Shown here piece by piece: positions 1 through 8,776 of a stretch of 64,000 bases of DNA. The notes under the pieces are model-generated. The model searched no databases and had not been told where the DNA came from. It was given only the letters and a program-made list of their open reading frames with translations. The translations under genes were made by a program, and so were the position numbers. The stretch comes from Anaerostipes faecalis (GTDB lineage: Bacteria > Bacillota > Clostridia > Lachnospirales > Lachnospiraceae): the NCBI RefSeq assembly GCF_018982945.1, contig NZ_JABRXE010000001.1, forward strand, positions 186,001-250,000. Reading direction: 5' to 3'. Position 1 is the first letter of the stretch; every line of letters starts with the position of its first letter.

Positions 1-1
1 A

Positions 2-256
2 GAGCCTTACAGGGCATGGAATTATTATCGGCGATATCTGCTTTTTCAAGAAGAACATGGTAAAAAGATATACTCTGATTATGAAATATTTATAAAAAAG
101 TATCCTCATTTTCCAGATGCATATATTGATTATTGTATATATCTGTGCCGTTATAACCAGTGGGAAAAAGCAAAACAGATATATAGAAAAGGAAAGAAGA
201 AGGCAGATATTACTGGTAATAAGGCATCAAAGTTAAAGGAGAGATTGGGATTATGA
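2..256 (+). CDS. C-terminal fragment of a TPR-like protein (5' end outside window)
   Basis: An open frame runs from the left edge to a TGA at 254-256 and gives 84 residues, so only the C-terminus is visible. It is rich in Tyr, Lys and aromatic residues with helical periodicity (AYIDYCIYLCRYNQWEKAKQ), the look of a tetratricopeptide-type helix pair with the usual Ala/Tyr spacing and a trailing basic segment. Its stop overlaps the ATG of the next gene (ATGA at 253-256), so the two are translationally coupled and probably act together. I infer TPR from helix pattern only; no catalytic motif is present in the visible part. The full-length identity cannot be decided here. Confidence 0.6.
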   Translation, partial: EPYRAWNYYRRYLLFQEEHGKKIYSDYEIFIKKYPHFPDAYIDYCIYLCRYNQWEKAKQIYRKGKKKADITGNKASKLKERLGL

Positions 257-2340
257 GTGTATTAAAGATCAAAGGGGAAATAATATTTGGATTTTTCGTT
301 GTTTTATGTTTTGCCTTTTGGACAGGGATACAGGTGAAAGGGGATGAAAAATTATGGGATTTGAAATTTACAGGAGGCGGAAATGCACCATATTTTCAAA
401 GTAGTGTAAAATTAGAGATACAATTAGTAGAAAATGTTTTACCAGATGATATTAAACTGTTTGTGAATCATCAGGAGCAGGACGTTGAATGGCAGGATGA
501 AACAATGGCAGAATTGTATTTCGAAAAAGAAGGAATCTATTCTATTAAAATAGAGCATGAAAGTGGACAAGAAGAAATAAAAACCATATATGTTGAAATA
601 AATTCTCCGGAAAGACCGGAAATTGATGTTGGGGATTATAATCTGGGAACATGGACTTCAAAAAATATTAATATAAAAGCTAGAAAAGGGGAATCTTTGT
701 CAGGAGTTTCACGGTATGAGTATAAATTTTTTGGACAATCATGGACAACTATGAAAGATGGTCAGCTGACTCTTGATGAAAATTTTGAAGGTGTCATTTC
801 CTTTCGGACTGTTTCCAATGCAGGACAAGAGGGAAGCATAGTTACAATACCTGTTCGATTGTGGAAAACTTCACCTGATCCACCTGAATTTGTGCAGAAT
901 CATTTTAAGGAAAATGGATGGTATCAAAAAATTCCAGAAATAAAATGTAGGATTTTAAAGGAAAAAGGTCCTGAAGTTTTCTTTTTTGCAAAAATGAAAA
1001 ATGTAACAACAGGCGAAACCTGTACTATGAAAAATAAGATTCCACAAGCGAAAGAAGATGGAATATATAAATGGTATGGGTGGTGCGTTGATGAAGCTGG
1101 AAATATATCAAATCAGTCGGAAACTGATTATGTGAAGATTGATCGGTTAGAACCGCAGATAAAAGTGAAATATATATATCCATTTAGAAATTCTGAATAT
1201 TGTAAAAAACAAAAAGTAAAAATATATATCAGAGATTTAAATCTGAATAAACAAGATGTTCAGATAGAGACAACTGGGAGAATAGGTTCTCAGTGGAAAA
1301 ATTTTTCAAATGGATATAGTATTGTTGTAGACTTTTCTTCAGAAGGGAAACAGTATTTAAGTATCAAAGCAAAAGATTATGCAGGAAATCAAAGCAATAC
1401 CATAAAAAAACAATTTCAAATTGATAATGAGAGACCTAAGATTATTCTTGATGGAATCAGAGATTATGATTCATATAAAAATAATGTAAAAATTAAGATA
1501 ATGATATCAGATTCCAATCGAAAAAAAGATAGTGAAAGAATTTATCTTAATGGAGACAGATGGATACCAGCTACAATAAAAAAAGATGGCTATTATTGTC
1601 TGGAAATATATGCAAAAGATTATGCAGGGAATTTTTCGAAAGTCAAAAGACATTTTATTGTAAATAAAAAGGGAATTAAAATACAATTATCAGATAAAAA
1701 TCTTCAAAATAGCTATATTCGAAAGAAAAAATTTATTCCGGCTTTTAAGGTGGAAAGTCTAGAACCTGTTCAAGTAGTAAAATATAAAATAAACGGGGAA
1801 AATAAGGAATATAGATGGAACGGTAATTTATTGGAAGCAAGGGAACCGATAAAAAGTGATGGGAAATATGTAATAGAAGCATTATTGATTGATTCCTCTG
1901 GAAATACGGCAGAGTCAGAAAAAATGAAATTTGTTTATGATACAGAAGCACCTGAGATTATGATGAATGGAATAGATAGTAACCATAACAGCTGGTATGG
2001 TCAGAAGATTCGGATCCAGACTAAAAAGAAAGAAGATAAGTTTGTCAGAATAATTTTAGATGGAGTTCCAATAAAGTTTAAAAGAAATCTGGTGATTTTA
2101 AAGATATTAGAACCAGGTAAACATCTGATTCATGTTAAATCTACAGACAGAGCAGGAAATTTAACAAATTTAACCATGAAGTTTGCGGTTAAAAAGATTA
2201 CGCCAAAACAGATGGTCAAAGTGGTAAAAGGGAAACAGAGAAAACAGCATAAAGATGATGATCGATGCTTATTGGTAATATTATTTGTTTTTTTGTGGCT
2301 GGCTGTAAGAATTAGAAAAAAGGAAGTTACAAGGTTATAA
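253..2340 (+). CDS. Membrane-anchored protein with repeated Ig-like domains
   Basis: The 695-residue product has an N-terminal hydrophobic segment (about residues 9-27) that may be a signal peptide or anchor, a long extracellular part and a C-terminal membrane segment (about 671-686) followed by a basic tail. The outer part is built from about six beta-rich modules, each ending in a related strand-turn: DEAGNIS, DYAGNQS, DYAGNFS, DSSGNTA, DRAGNLT. This D-x-x-GN signature is typical of bacterial Ig-like repeats in surface proteins. No enzyme motif was seen. ATG 253 overlaps the upstream stop, with AAGGAGAG ahead of it. Coupling to a TPR-like protein suggests a cell-envelope complex, but the function is unknown. 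Confidence 0.8.
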   Translation: MSVLKIKGEIIFGFFVVLCFAFWTGIQVKGDEKLWDLKFTGGGNAPYFQSSVKLEIQLVENVLPDDIKLFVNHQEQDVEWQDETMAELYFEKEGIYSIKIEHESGQEEIKTIYVEINSPERPEIDVGDYNLGTWTSKNINIKARKGESLSGVSRYEYKFFGQSWTTMKDGQLTLDENFEGVISFRTVSNAGQEGSIVTIPVRLWKTSPDPPEFVQNHFKENGWYQKIPEIKCRILKEKGPEVFFFAKMKNVTTGETCTMKNKIPQAKEDGIYKWYGWCVDEAGNISNQSETDYVKIDRLEPQIKVKYIYPFRNSEYCKKQKVKIYIRDLNLNKQDVQIETTGRIGSQWKNFSNGYSIVVDFSSEGKQYLSIKAKDYAGNQSNTIKKQFQIDNERPKIILDGIRDYDSYKNNVKIKIMISDSNRKKDSERIYLNGDRWIPATIKKDGYYCLEIYAKDYAGNFSKVKRHFIVNKKGIKIQLSDKNLQNSYIRKKKFIPAFKVESLEPVQVVKYKINGENKEYRWNGNLLEAREPIKSDGKYVIEALLIDSSGNTAESEKMKFVYDTEAPEIMMNGIDSNHNSWYGQKIRIQTKKKEDKFVRIILDGVPIKFKRNLVILKILEPGKHLIHVKSTDRAGNLTNLTMKFAVKKITPKQMVKVVKGKQRKQHKDDDRCLLVILFVFLWLAVRIRKKEVTRL

Positions 2341-2354
2341 TCTTAATAAATCTA

Positions 2355-2363
2355 TGCTATAAT
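2355..2363 (+). promoter_or_regulatory. Extended -10 promoter for the S1-protein/aroC/tgt/yajC operon
   Basis: TATAAT at 2358-2363 is preceded by TGC, giving the TGn extended -10 arrangement, about 40 bases ahead of the S1-domain gene. No good -35 hexamer is present at the right distance, which is tolerable for extended -10 promoters. It lies just after the stop of the Ig-like gene. Confidence 0.4.
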
Positions 2364-2402
2364 ATTATTCATGTATGTTTTATTAGATGGAGGAAAAGAA
2401 TT

Positions 2403-3104
2403 ATGGCAGAAGAAATAAAAGAAACAAACGAAGACTTTGGAAAAGCACTGGAAGAATCTTTAGAGAAAGCAGAAAACAGTGAAGCAATGGTATGGGCAAA
2501 TCTGGAACAGATGAAAGAAGAAGGTACAGTTCTTTCCCTGACTGTTGGTGGAGTAGTAAATGGAGGAGTAATCGTTTACGTGGAAGGTGTTCGAGGATTT
2601 ATTCCAGCTTCTTTATTATCCACAAAGTATGTGGAGGATTTAAATGTGTGGCTTCAGAAAGAGGTAGAGGCAAAGATTATCACAGTTGAAGAAGAAAATC
2701 AGAGACTTGTTTTATCAGCAAAGGCTGTGGAAATTGAGAAAGAACATGCAGCTTTACAGGAAAAAATTCAGCAGCTGAAAGTTGGAACAGTGGTAGAAGG
2801 TACTGTAGAAAATCTTATGCCATATGGTGCGTTTGTTGATATTGGTGATGGAATCAGCGGATTAATCCATATTTCCCAGTTCAGTAAAAAAAGAATTAAA
2901 AGTCCGGAAGAGATGGTAAAAGAAGGACAGAAGGTAACAGTTAAAATTATAAAAGTTGCTGATGGAAAAGTAAGTCTGAGCATGAAAGCTTTAGAAGAAG
3001 ATGCTGAAGAAGAAAAGAAAGCAAAAGAAACAGGTATAGAATATACAGAGAAAGAGGCAGCAGGAACAAGTCTTGGAGATTTGTTGGCTAATATTAAGTT
3101 ATAG
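2403..3104 (+). CDS. S1 RNA-binding domain protein (two S1 domains)
   Basis: The 233-residue protein carries two S1 (OB-fold) RNA-binding domains, roughly residues 38-108 and 127-197. The second is canonical (GTVENLMPYGAFVDIGDGIS followed by GLIHISQFS); the first is more divergent (GFIPASLLS). Short Glu/Lys-rich segments flank them. It resembles the truncated ribosomal protein S1 homologues of Clostridia, which bind RNA and may aid translation or RNA turnover, but it is far shorter than the six-domain E. coli S1 and should not be assumed to be an essential ribosomal protein. GGAGG lies 8 bases ahead of ATG 2403. It leads an operon with aroC 12 bases downstream. Confidence 0.88.
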   Translation: MAEEIKETNEDFGKALEESLEKAENSEAMVWANLEQMKEEGTVLSLTVGGVVNGGVIVYVEGVRGFIPASLLSTKYVEDLNVWLQKEVEAKIITVEEENQRLVLSAKAVEIEKEHAALQEKIQQLKVGTVVEGTVENLMPYGAFVDIGDGISGLIHISQFSKKRIKSPEEMVKEGQKVTVKIIKVADGKVSLSMKALEEDAEEEKKAKETGIEYTEKEAAGTSLGDLLANIKL

Positions 3105-3116
3105 AGGGGATTACAT

Positions 3117-4214
3117 ATGGCAGGATCAAGTTTTGGAACATTATTTCAGATAACCACATGGGGAGAAACTCATGGTGCCGGTCTTGGCGTTGTGGTTGAT
3201 GGATGTCCGGCAGGTTTAGAACTCTGTGAAGATGATATACAGAAATATCTGGATCGAAGAAAACCAGGACAGTCCCGATATACAACTCAGAGAAAAGAAG
3301 GGGACAGAGTTTCTATTTTGTCAGGTGTTTTTGAAGGTAGAACTACAGGAACACCAATTTCTATGGTTGTTTACAATGAAAATCAGAAATCCAGAGATTA
3401 TAGTAATATAAAGGATGTTTATCGACCTGGACATGCAGATTATACTTATGATATGAAATATGGTTTCCGTGATTACAGAGGAGGAGGTCGTTCTTCAGGA
3501 AGAGAAACCATTGGGCGTGTGGCAGCAGGAGCAATTGCAGCAAAAGTCCTTAGTGAACTTGGAATTCAGATTACAGCCTATGCTGAGTCTATTGCCGGAA
3601 TCAAGATTTCCCGTAATCATTTCAATAAAGATGAAATTCAAAATAATCCTTTTTATATGCCAGATGCACAGGCAGCTGCTAAAGTGCAGGAAAAAGCAGA
3701 TCGGATGATAAAGGAGATGGATTCTGTAGGTGGAACCATTGAATGTGTTATTACAGGAATGAAACCAGGAATAGGAGATCCGGTCTTTGATAAATTAAGT
3801 GCACAGCTTGGAAAAGCAGTTTTATCAATTGGTGCTGTAAAAGGATTTGAAATCGGAGATGGATTTCAGGCGGCAGATGCAAAAGGATCAGAAAATAATG
3901 ATGCTTTTATGATGCAGGGAGAGAATGTTCTTAAATGTACCAATCATTCAGGCGGTATTTTAGGGGGAATCAGTGATGGAAGTACAATTTTATTCAGAGC
4001 GGCAGTAAAGCCAACTCCTTCTATTGCACAGACTCAGAAAACAGTAAACAGAGATGGTCAGGATGTGGAAATTGAGATTCATGGACGACATGATCCAATG
4101 ATTGTCCCGCGTGCAGTTGTTGTGGTAGAATCTATGGCAGCTATTACAATTCTGGATGGATTATTGAAGAATCTTGCAGCAACAATGGATAATGTAAAAA
4201 AACTTTATGAATAA
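3117..4214 (+). CDS. aroC: Chorismate synthase
   Basis: AroC converts 5-enolpyruvylshikimate-3-phosphate to chorismate, the last step of the shikimate pathway, using reduced FMN. The 365-residue length is normal. Family signatures are all visible: TTWGETHGAGLGVVVDG near the N-terminus, RRKPGQSRY, the FMN/substrate-binding stretch RDYRGGGRSSGRETIGRVAA around residues 118-137, GGISDGSTILFRAAVKPTPS, and the C-terminal GRHDPMIVPRAV. ATG 3117 follows a GAGGGGA site. The gene sits between the S1-domain protein and tgt in a run of closely spaced genes, a housekeeping arrangement with no obvious aromatic-pathway neighbour. Confidence 0.97.
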   Translation: MAGSSFGTLFQITTWGETHGAGLGVVVDGCPAGLELCEDDIQKYLDRRKPGQSRYTTQRKEGDRVSILSGVFEGRTTGTPISMVVYNENQKSRDYSNIKDVYRPGHADYTYDMKYGFRDYRGGGRSSGRETIGRVAAGAIAAKVLSELGIQITAYAESIAGIKISRNHFNKDEIQNNPFYMPDAQAAAKVQEKADRMIKEMDSVGGTIECVITGMKPGIGDPVFDKLSAQLGKAVLSIGAVKGFEIGDGFQAADAKGSENNDAFMMQGENVLKCTNHSGGILGGISDGSTILFRAAVKPTPSIAQTQKTVNRDGQDVEIEIHGRHDPMIVPRAVVVVESMAAITILDGLLKNLAATMDNVKKLYE

Positions 4215-4224
4215 TGGTGAAATA

Positions 4225-5349
4225 ATGTATGAATTAATAGCAAAAGATGGAAGAGCAAAGCGAGGACGTCTTAAAACTGTTCATGGCACAATTGAGACAC
4301 CTGTTTTTATGAATGTAGGAACAGTGGCAGCGATTAAAGGTGCAGTAAGTACAGATGATCTAAGGGCGATTGGAACACAGGTTGAATTATCTAATACCTA
4401 TCATCTTCATGTGCGAACTGGAGATAAGTTGATTAAAGAATATGGAGGACTTCACAAATTTATGAATTGGGATCGGCCGATTCTTACAGATTCTGGAGGA
4501 TTCCAGGTATTTTCACTTGCAAAACTTAGAAAAATTAAAGAAGAGGGAGTTTCATTTTCTTCTCACATCGATGGAAGAAAAATATTTATGGGTCCTGAGG
4601 AAAGTATGCAGATCCAATCAAATCTCGGCTCAACAATTGCCATGGCGTTTGATGAATGTCCGCCACATCCTGCGACAAGAGAGTATATGCAAAATTCAGT
4701 GGATCGAACTACAAGATGGCTTGAGCGTTGTAAAAAAGAAATGAATCGTCTTAATTCATTGGAAGGCACTGTAAATCCTAATCAGATGTTATTTGGAATA
4801 AATCAAGGTGGAACCTTTGAGGATATTAGAATTGCTCACGCAAAGACGATTTCAGATATGAATCTGGACGGATATGCTCTTGGGGGTCTTGCCGTAGGAG
4901 AAAGCCATGAGGAAATGTACCGTATTTTGGATGAGACAGTACCATACCTTCCGGAAAATAAACCTACGTATCTTATGGGGGTAGGGACACCTGCCAATAT
5001 TCTGGAAGCAGTAGACCGTGGAGTGGATTTTTTTGATTGTGTATATCCAACAAGAAATGGACGACATGGACATGTGTATACTAATCATGGAAAGCTGAAT
5101 TTGTTTAATAAGAAATATGAACTGGATCATCGCCCTATAGAAGAAGGATGTCAGTGTCCGGCGTGTAAAAGTTATAGCAGAGCGTATATACGGCATCTGT
5201 TAAAAGCGAAAGAAATGTTAGGAATGCGATTATGTGTCTTGCATAACTTATATTTTTATAATACAATGATGGGTGAGATTCGTGATGCCATAGAGGAAGG
5301 AAGATACAAAGAATATAAAAGTCAAAAACTCGAAGGCATGATGGGTTAA
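4225..5349 (+). CDS. tgt: tRNA-guanine transglycosylase (queuosine synthesis)
   Basis: Tgt exchanges guanine 34 of GUN-anticodon tRNAs for preQ1 during queuosine synthesis. Visible motifs are DSGGFQVFSL, FDECPPHPAT, GYALGGLAVGE, the nucleophile region VDFFDCVYPTRNGRHG and a C-terminal zinc site of the form CxCxxC followed by His (CQCPACKSYSRAYIRHL). The usual GIVQGG is GINQGG here. The open frame could start at ATG 4207, but that start has no ribosome binding site and overlaps aroC; ATG 4225, with GGTGA upstream and the conserved MYELIAKDG start, is preferred, giving 374 residues. yajC follows directly, a linkage common in bacteria. Confidence 0.95.
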   Translation: MYELIAKDGRAKRGRLKTVHGTIETPVFMNVGTVAAIKGAVSTDDLRAIGTQVELSNTYHLHVRTGDKLIKEYGGLHKFMNWDRPILTDSGGFQVFSLAKLRKIKEEGVSFSSHIDGRKIFMGPEESMQIQSNLGSTIAMAFDECPPHPATREYMQNSVDRTTRWLERCKKEMNRLNSLEGTVNPNQMLFGINQGGTFEDIRIAHAKTISDMNLDGYALGGLAVGESHEEMYRILDETVPYLPENKPTYLMGVGTPANILEAVDRGVDFFDCVYPTRNGRHGHVYTNHGKLNLFNKKYELDHRPIEEGCQCPACKSYSRAYIRHLLKAKEMLGMRLCVLHNLYFYNTMMGEIRDAIEEGRYKEYKSQKLEGMMG

Positions 5350-5376
5350 TGATATCTTTAATTATGGAGGAAACAA

Positions 5377-5670
5377 ATGAACGGAACAGGGTCAACAATT
5401 TTAATGCTTGTTTTACTGTTTGGAATGATGTACTTTTTAATGATTCGTCCACAGAAAAAACAGGAACAGGAAAAGAAAGAATTAATGGGATCTCTAGAGG
5501 TAGGAGATAGTGTTTTGACTGTTAGTGGTTTTTACGGGGTTATTGTGGATACTGTAGATGATAGTACAATCATCGTAGAATTTGGAAATGATAAACATTG
5601 TCGAATTCCAATGGAGAAAGCAGCAATTTCCGCAGTTGAAAAGGCAAATGCTCAGCAGGAAGAAGCGTAG
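5377..5670 (+). CDS. yajC: Preprotein translocase subunit YajC
   Basis: This 97-residue protein has one N-terminal membrane helix (about residues 5-24, LMLVLLFGMMYFLMIRPQKK) ending in the family's MIRPQKKQ signature, then a small beta-rich cytoplasmic domain containing LEVGDSVLTVSGFYGVI. YajC associates with SecDF in the Sec translocon. Its partner secDF lies about 5 kb downstream at 10455, past the SCIFF genes. GGAGG precedes ATG 5377. It is the last gene of the S1-aroC-tgt operon, closed by the terminator at 5671-5706. Confidence 0.95.
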   Translation: MNGTGSTILMLVLLFGMMYFLMIRPQKKQEQEKKELMGSLEVGDSVLTVSGFYGVIVDTVDDSTIIVEFGNDKHCRIPMEKAAISAVEKANAQQEEA

Positions 5671-5706
5671 AAAAAAGGAACCTGAAATAACAGGTTCCTT
5701 TTTTTC
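5671..5706. terminator. Bidirectional intrinsic terminator between yajC and the PHP gene
   Basis: A perfect 10-bp stem (AAGGAACCTG, 5675-5684, with CAGGTTCCTT, 5691-5700) and a 6-base loop is followed by a T run on the plus strand and preceded by an A run, so it can stop transcription from yajC and from the convergent minus-strand gene. Confidence 0.93.
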
Positions 5707-5712
5707 TTTTAT

Positions 5713-6558
5713 TTATAAGGTGCCGGCAGATGCATGCTCCAGAAGATTAAATAGATGATCTGGAACATACATACCACCTCTTCCGGTTCCTATGACAATA
5801 TCCGGTTTGTTGTTTCCGTGAAAGTCAGAACCTCCGGAACCTAAAAGGTGATATTTTTTCTGCCATTCCAGCAGTTTTGTTATCTGCCCCAGATGATGTG
5901 TGGAATGATATATTTCCAGTCCTTTTAACCCGTAGGTCATTAATTCTCTGATAAGATTCTCAATTTCAAGATTTGAGAAATGATATTGAAAGGGATGTGC
6001 CAGAACGGGAATACCATTTGCATCCAGTATAAGTTTTAAAGCATCTTTAGGATGAAAAAAAGGTTTTGGAAGATAATATTTACAAGTATCTCCTAAATAT
6101 TTTTTAAATGCCTGATCAGAATTTTTACAAATACCTTCTTCAATAAGAACTCTGGAGAAATGGGCACGGGTAATTACTGTATTAGGATTTCCGTTTTGCA
6201 ATTTTTCTAAAGTTATAGGGTATCCGTCTTTTTGAAACAGAGCAATCATATCAAGATTTCTCTGCATTCTCTTTTGTCGAAGATCAGAGAGAGTCTGGTT
6301 TAAAGTTTCACTTTTATAATTAATTCCATATCCTAATATATGAATTTCATGCTTAGGAGTATCACAGGAAATTTCGATACCAGGAAGGAAATGAATTTTT
6401 TGGGGAATGCTACACTCAATAATTTTAGGAATTCCTTCAGTAGTGTCGTGATCGGTGAGGGAAAATCCATAAAGTCCTTTTTCTGTTACCTTTTTAATAA
6501 TGTCAGCAGGTGAACAAGTTCCATCGGAATAGGTGGAATGAATATGCAAATCTATCAT
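5713..6558 (-). CDS. PHP-domain metal-dependent phosphoesterase (TrpH/RNase AM type)
   Basis: The 281-residue protein belongs to the PHP family that includes nucleoside 3',5'-bisphosphate phosphatase and RNase AM (YciV/TrpH). Metal ligands are seen in DLHIHSTYSDG at the N-terminus, LTDHDT (about residues 35-40), the Glu of PGIEISCD, LAHPFQY, and GSDFHG near the C-terminus. These enzymes hydrolyse phosphate esters on nucleotides or short RNA ends with two or three divalent metals. The gene is alone on the minus strand between two plus-strand operons. AAAGGAG lies ahead of ATG 6558. The exact substrate cannot be told from sequence. Confidence 0.88.
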   Translation of the reverse strand: MIDLHIHSTYSDGTCSPADIIKKVTEKGLYGFSLTDHDTTEGIPKIIECSIPQKIHFLPGIEISCDTPKHEIHILGYGINYKSETLNQTLSDLRQKRMQRNLDMIALFQKDGYPITLEKLQNGNPNTVITRAHFSRVLIEEGICKNSDQAFKKYLGDTCKYYLPKPFFHPKDALKLILDANGIPVLAHPFQYHFSNLEIENLIRELMTYGLKGLEIYHSTHHLGQITKLLEWQKKYHLLGSGGSDFHGNNKPDIVIGTGRGGMYVPDHLFNLLEHASAGTL

Positions 6559-6657
6559 AGTGTCTCCTTTATTTTAGATTTTATATTCTTAGTCTAACAC
6601 AAAAAGGAATAGATGCCAAAATAATAGCATAAATTGATGATATGAGGAGGATGGTTT

Positions 6658-7020
6658 ATGGAAGCGGGAAAAAAAAGTTTTATTGTAGTTCAGAGCCTGG
6701 TTATTTCTTATATTATTACAGGGATTATTTTATGTATTTTGGCCTTTCTTATGTATCAGTTAAGAAGTGGAGATAAGATTGCAAATGTTGGTATTACGAT
6801 AACCTATATTATTTCTTCTGTTTTAGCGGGAGCCATGGTTGGTAAAAAGATAGGAAAAAGAAAATTTGTATGGGGACTTATAACCGGTATGCTGTATTTT
6901 CTGATTTTATTAGGAGTTTCTCTGCTGATTCATGAAAATACACTGCTGTTGTCAGGAGAAAAAATAACCGTATTTTTATTATGCACAGCAGGTGGTATGC
7001 TGGGTGGAATGATAGCATGA
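6658..7020 (+). CDS. TIGR04086-like small membrane protein of SCIFF loci
   Basis: The 120-residue protein has four predicted membrane helices (about residues 11-34, 44-62, 70-88 and 99-118) with short basic loops (GKKIGKRK). Its size, topology and Gly-rich last helix (LLCTAGGMLGGMIA) match the TIGR04086 family, small membrane proteins found near the SCIFF peptide, yajC and secDF in Clostridia. The role is not known; a part in membrane handling of SCIFF or secretion is inference from location. GAGGAGG sits 8 bases ahead of the ATG. Family assignment is from pattern and context, not from a search. Confidence 0.7.
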   Translation: MEAGKKSFIVVQSLVISYIITGIILCILAFLMYQLRSGDKIANVGITITYIISSVLAGAMVGKKIGKRKFVWGLITGMLYFLILLGVSLLIHENTLLLSGEKITVFLLCTAGGMLGGMIA

Positions 7021-7030
7021 AGATATTTCC

Positions 7031-7060
7031 TTGACGTGCCTGAAAATAATATGATATATT
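7031..7060 (+). promoter_or_regulatory. Sigma-A promoter of the DEAD-box helicase gene
   Basis: TTGACG (7031-7036) and TATATT (7055-7060) are separated by 18 bases. Transcription would begin near 7067, leaving a leader of about 110 bases that contains the hairpin at 7075-7140. Confidence 0.65.
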
Positions 7061-7074
7061 TGATAACGTTACTC

Positions 7075-7140
7075 AAAGCGGATAAGTCTTTATTTTCAAA
7101 AGTTTGGAAGATGGAGAACATCTAGGGACTTATTCGCTTT
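7075..7140 (+). promoter_or_regulatory. Structured 5' leader of the DEAD-box helicase mRNA
   Basis: AAAGCGGATAAGTC (7075-7088) pairs with GACTTATTCGCTTT (7127-7140), 14 bp with one G-U pair, enclosing a 38-base loop that itself can form AGATG/CATCT (7109-7113 with 7119-7123). The 3' arm plus the following GTTA is a variant of the short palindromic element seen at 37128, 45697 and 47306. No U run follows, so it is not a plain terminator. A leader of this kind on a DEAD-box helicase gene could sense temperature or be remodelled by the helicase itself; that is inference. Confidence 0.6.
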
Positions 7141-7178
7141 GTTATTTTACGATCAAATAAGAAAGACAAGAAGGTATT

Positions 7179-8762
7179 ATGGAAACAATTCAGTTTAATG
7201 ACTTAAATTTAAATGAGAAAATATTAAGAGCAGTGAAAGAAATGGGATTTGAAGCGGCTTCACCAATTCAGGCAAAAACCATTCCTTTGGCATTAGAAGG
7301 AAAAGATCTTGTGGGACAGGCACAGACAGGAACAGGGAAAACGGCGGCTTTTGGAATCCCGGTATTGGAACTGCTGGATACCAAGTTGAAAAAGCCGCAG
7401 GCTATTATTTTATGTCCAACGAGGGAACTGGCAATTCAGGTTGCAGATGAACTTCGAAAATTGGCAAAATTTATGCATGGAGCAAAGGTGTTGCCAATAT
7501 ATGGAGGTCAGAATATAACCAATCAGATTCGTTCATTAAAAAATGGAGTGAATATTGTTGTTGGAACCCCTGGAAGAGTTATGGATCATTTGAGGCGTCA
7601 TACGTTAAAAACAGATTTTATAAAAACAGTCATTTTAGATGAAGCAGATGAAATGTTAAATATGGGATTTCGTGAGGATATTGAGACGATTCTTGAACAA
7701 TTGCCAGAGGAACGTCAAACATTGTTATTTTCTGCAACTATGCCAAAACCAATAATGGACTTGAGAAAAAAATATCAGAATAATGCCAAGGTAATAAAAG
7801 TTGTTCGAAAAGAATTAACTGTACCTAATATTGAGCAGTATTACTATGAGGTTCGTCCTAAGAAAAAACTCGAAGTTCTTTGCAGACTGCTGGATATGTA
7901 TGCTCCAAAGTTATCTGTAGTATTTTGTAATACAAAGCGTATGGCAGATGAAGTGGCACAGCAGCTAAAGGACAGGGGATATTTTGCTGAAGGTCTTCAT
8001 GGAGATTTGAAGCAGAGCCAGCGTGACAGAGTTATGAAAAGTTTTCGAACAGGACGCGTGGATATTCTCGTGGCAACAGATGTAGCCGCAAGAGGAATTG
8101 ATGTTGATGATGTGGATGCGGTATTTAATTATGACCTTCCCCAGGATGATGAGTTTTATGTTCATCGAATTGGAAGAACAGGACGTGCAGGAAGAACAGG
8201 TAATGCATTTACTTTTGTAGCAGGAAAAGAAATATATAAACTTCGGGATATTATGCGTTACTGCAAAACAAAAATTAAAGCGATGCCAATTCCAAGTTAT
8301 AATGATGTGCAGATGACTAAATCTGAAAATCTGCTTCAGGAAATCTCAGGAATTATTGATGATAATCATATGGACAAATATGTAGAAATGGTTGATGGGT
8401 TTATTAACGAAAGTGATTATACAGCTCTTGAGATAGCCGCTGCCTTTTTGAAGAAAAATCTCCAGGAAAATGATACAGAAATAAACTATGATGAATTTGA
8501 GGACACAGGTGCAGAAACAGGAATGGCCCGTCTTTTTATAAATATTGGAAGAAAAAATGGTGCAAGACCAGGAGATATTCTTGGTGCAATTGCAGGAGAA
8601 TCAAATATTTCAGGAGATTTGGTAGGTGCAATCGATATGCATGATAAATATACCTTTGTAGAAGTGCCAAAGGATGTTGCCAGAGAGGTAATGTATAGCA
8701 TGAAAAGAGCTAAAATAAAAGGGAAAACCATTAATATGGAACCTGCCAATAAAAAGTTATAA
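7179..8762 (+). CDS. DEAD-box ATP-dependent RNA helicase with DbpA-type C-terminal domain
   Basis: The 527-residue helicase has the full motif set: Q motif (SPIQ, Q31), motif I AQTGTGKT (residues 48-55), PTRELAIQ, TPGR, DEADEML, SATMP, and the C-terminal HRIGRTGRAGRTG. After the two RecA-like domains and a linker comes a DbpA-like RNA-binding domain (about residues 450-525, starting RLFINIGRKNGARPGDILGA). Such proteins (CshA/DeaD/DbpA group) unwind structured RNA during ribosome assembly, mRNA decay and cold adaptation. It has its own promoter and a structured leader. AAGAAGG precedes ATG 7179. scfA follows with a separate promoter. Confidence 0.95.
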   Translation: METIQFNDLNLNEKILRAVKEMGFEAASPIQAKTIPLALEGKDLVGQAQTGTGKTAAFGIPVLELLDTKLKKPQAIILCPTRELAIQVADELRKLAKFMHGAKVLPIYGGQNITNQIRSLKNGVNIVVGTPGRVMDHLRRHTLKTDFIKTVILDEADEMLNMGFREDIETILEQLPEERQTLLFSATMPKPIMDLRKKYQNNAKVIKVVRKELTVPNIEQYYYEVRPKKKLEVLCRLLDMYAPKLSVVFCNTKRMADEVAQQLKDRGYFAEGLHGDLKQSQRDRVMKSFRTGRVDILVATDVAARGIDVDDVDAVFNYDLPQDDEFYVHRIGRTGRAGRTGNAFTFVAGKEIYKLRDIMRYCKTKIKAMPIPSYNDVQMTKSENLLQEISGIIDDNHMDKYVEMVDGFINESDYTALEIAAAFLKKNLQENDTEINYDEFEDTGAETGMARLFINIGRKNGARPGDILGAIAGESNISGDLVGAIDMHDKYTFVEVPKDVAREVMYSMKRAKIKGKTINMEPANKKL

Positions 8763-8776
8763 GAAAGAAATAGCCA

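Noticed and set aside
4852-5196. Minus-strand 114-codon open frame inside tgt
   Set aside because: Antisense to a well-conserved gene, no start signal, composition of a shadow frame.
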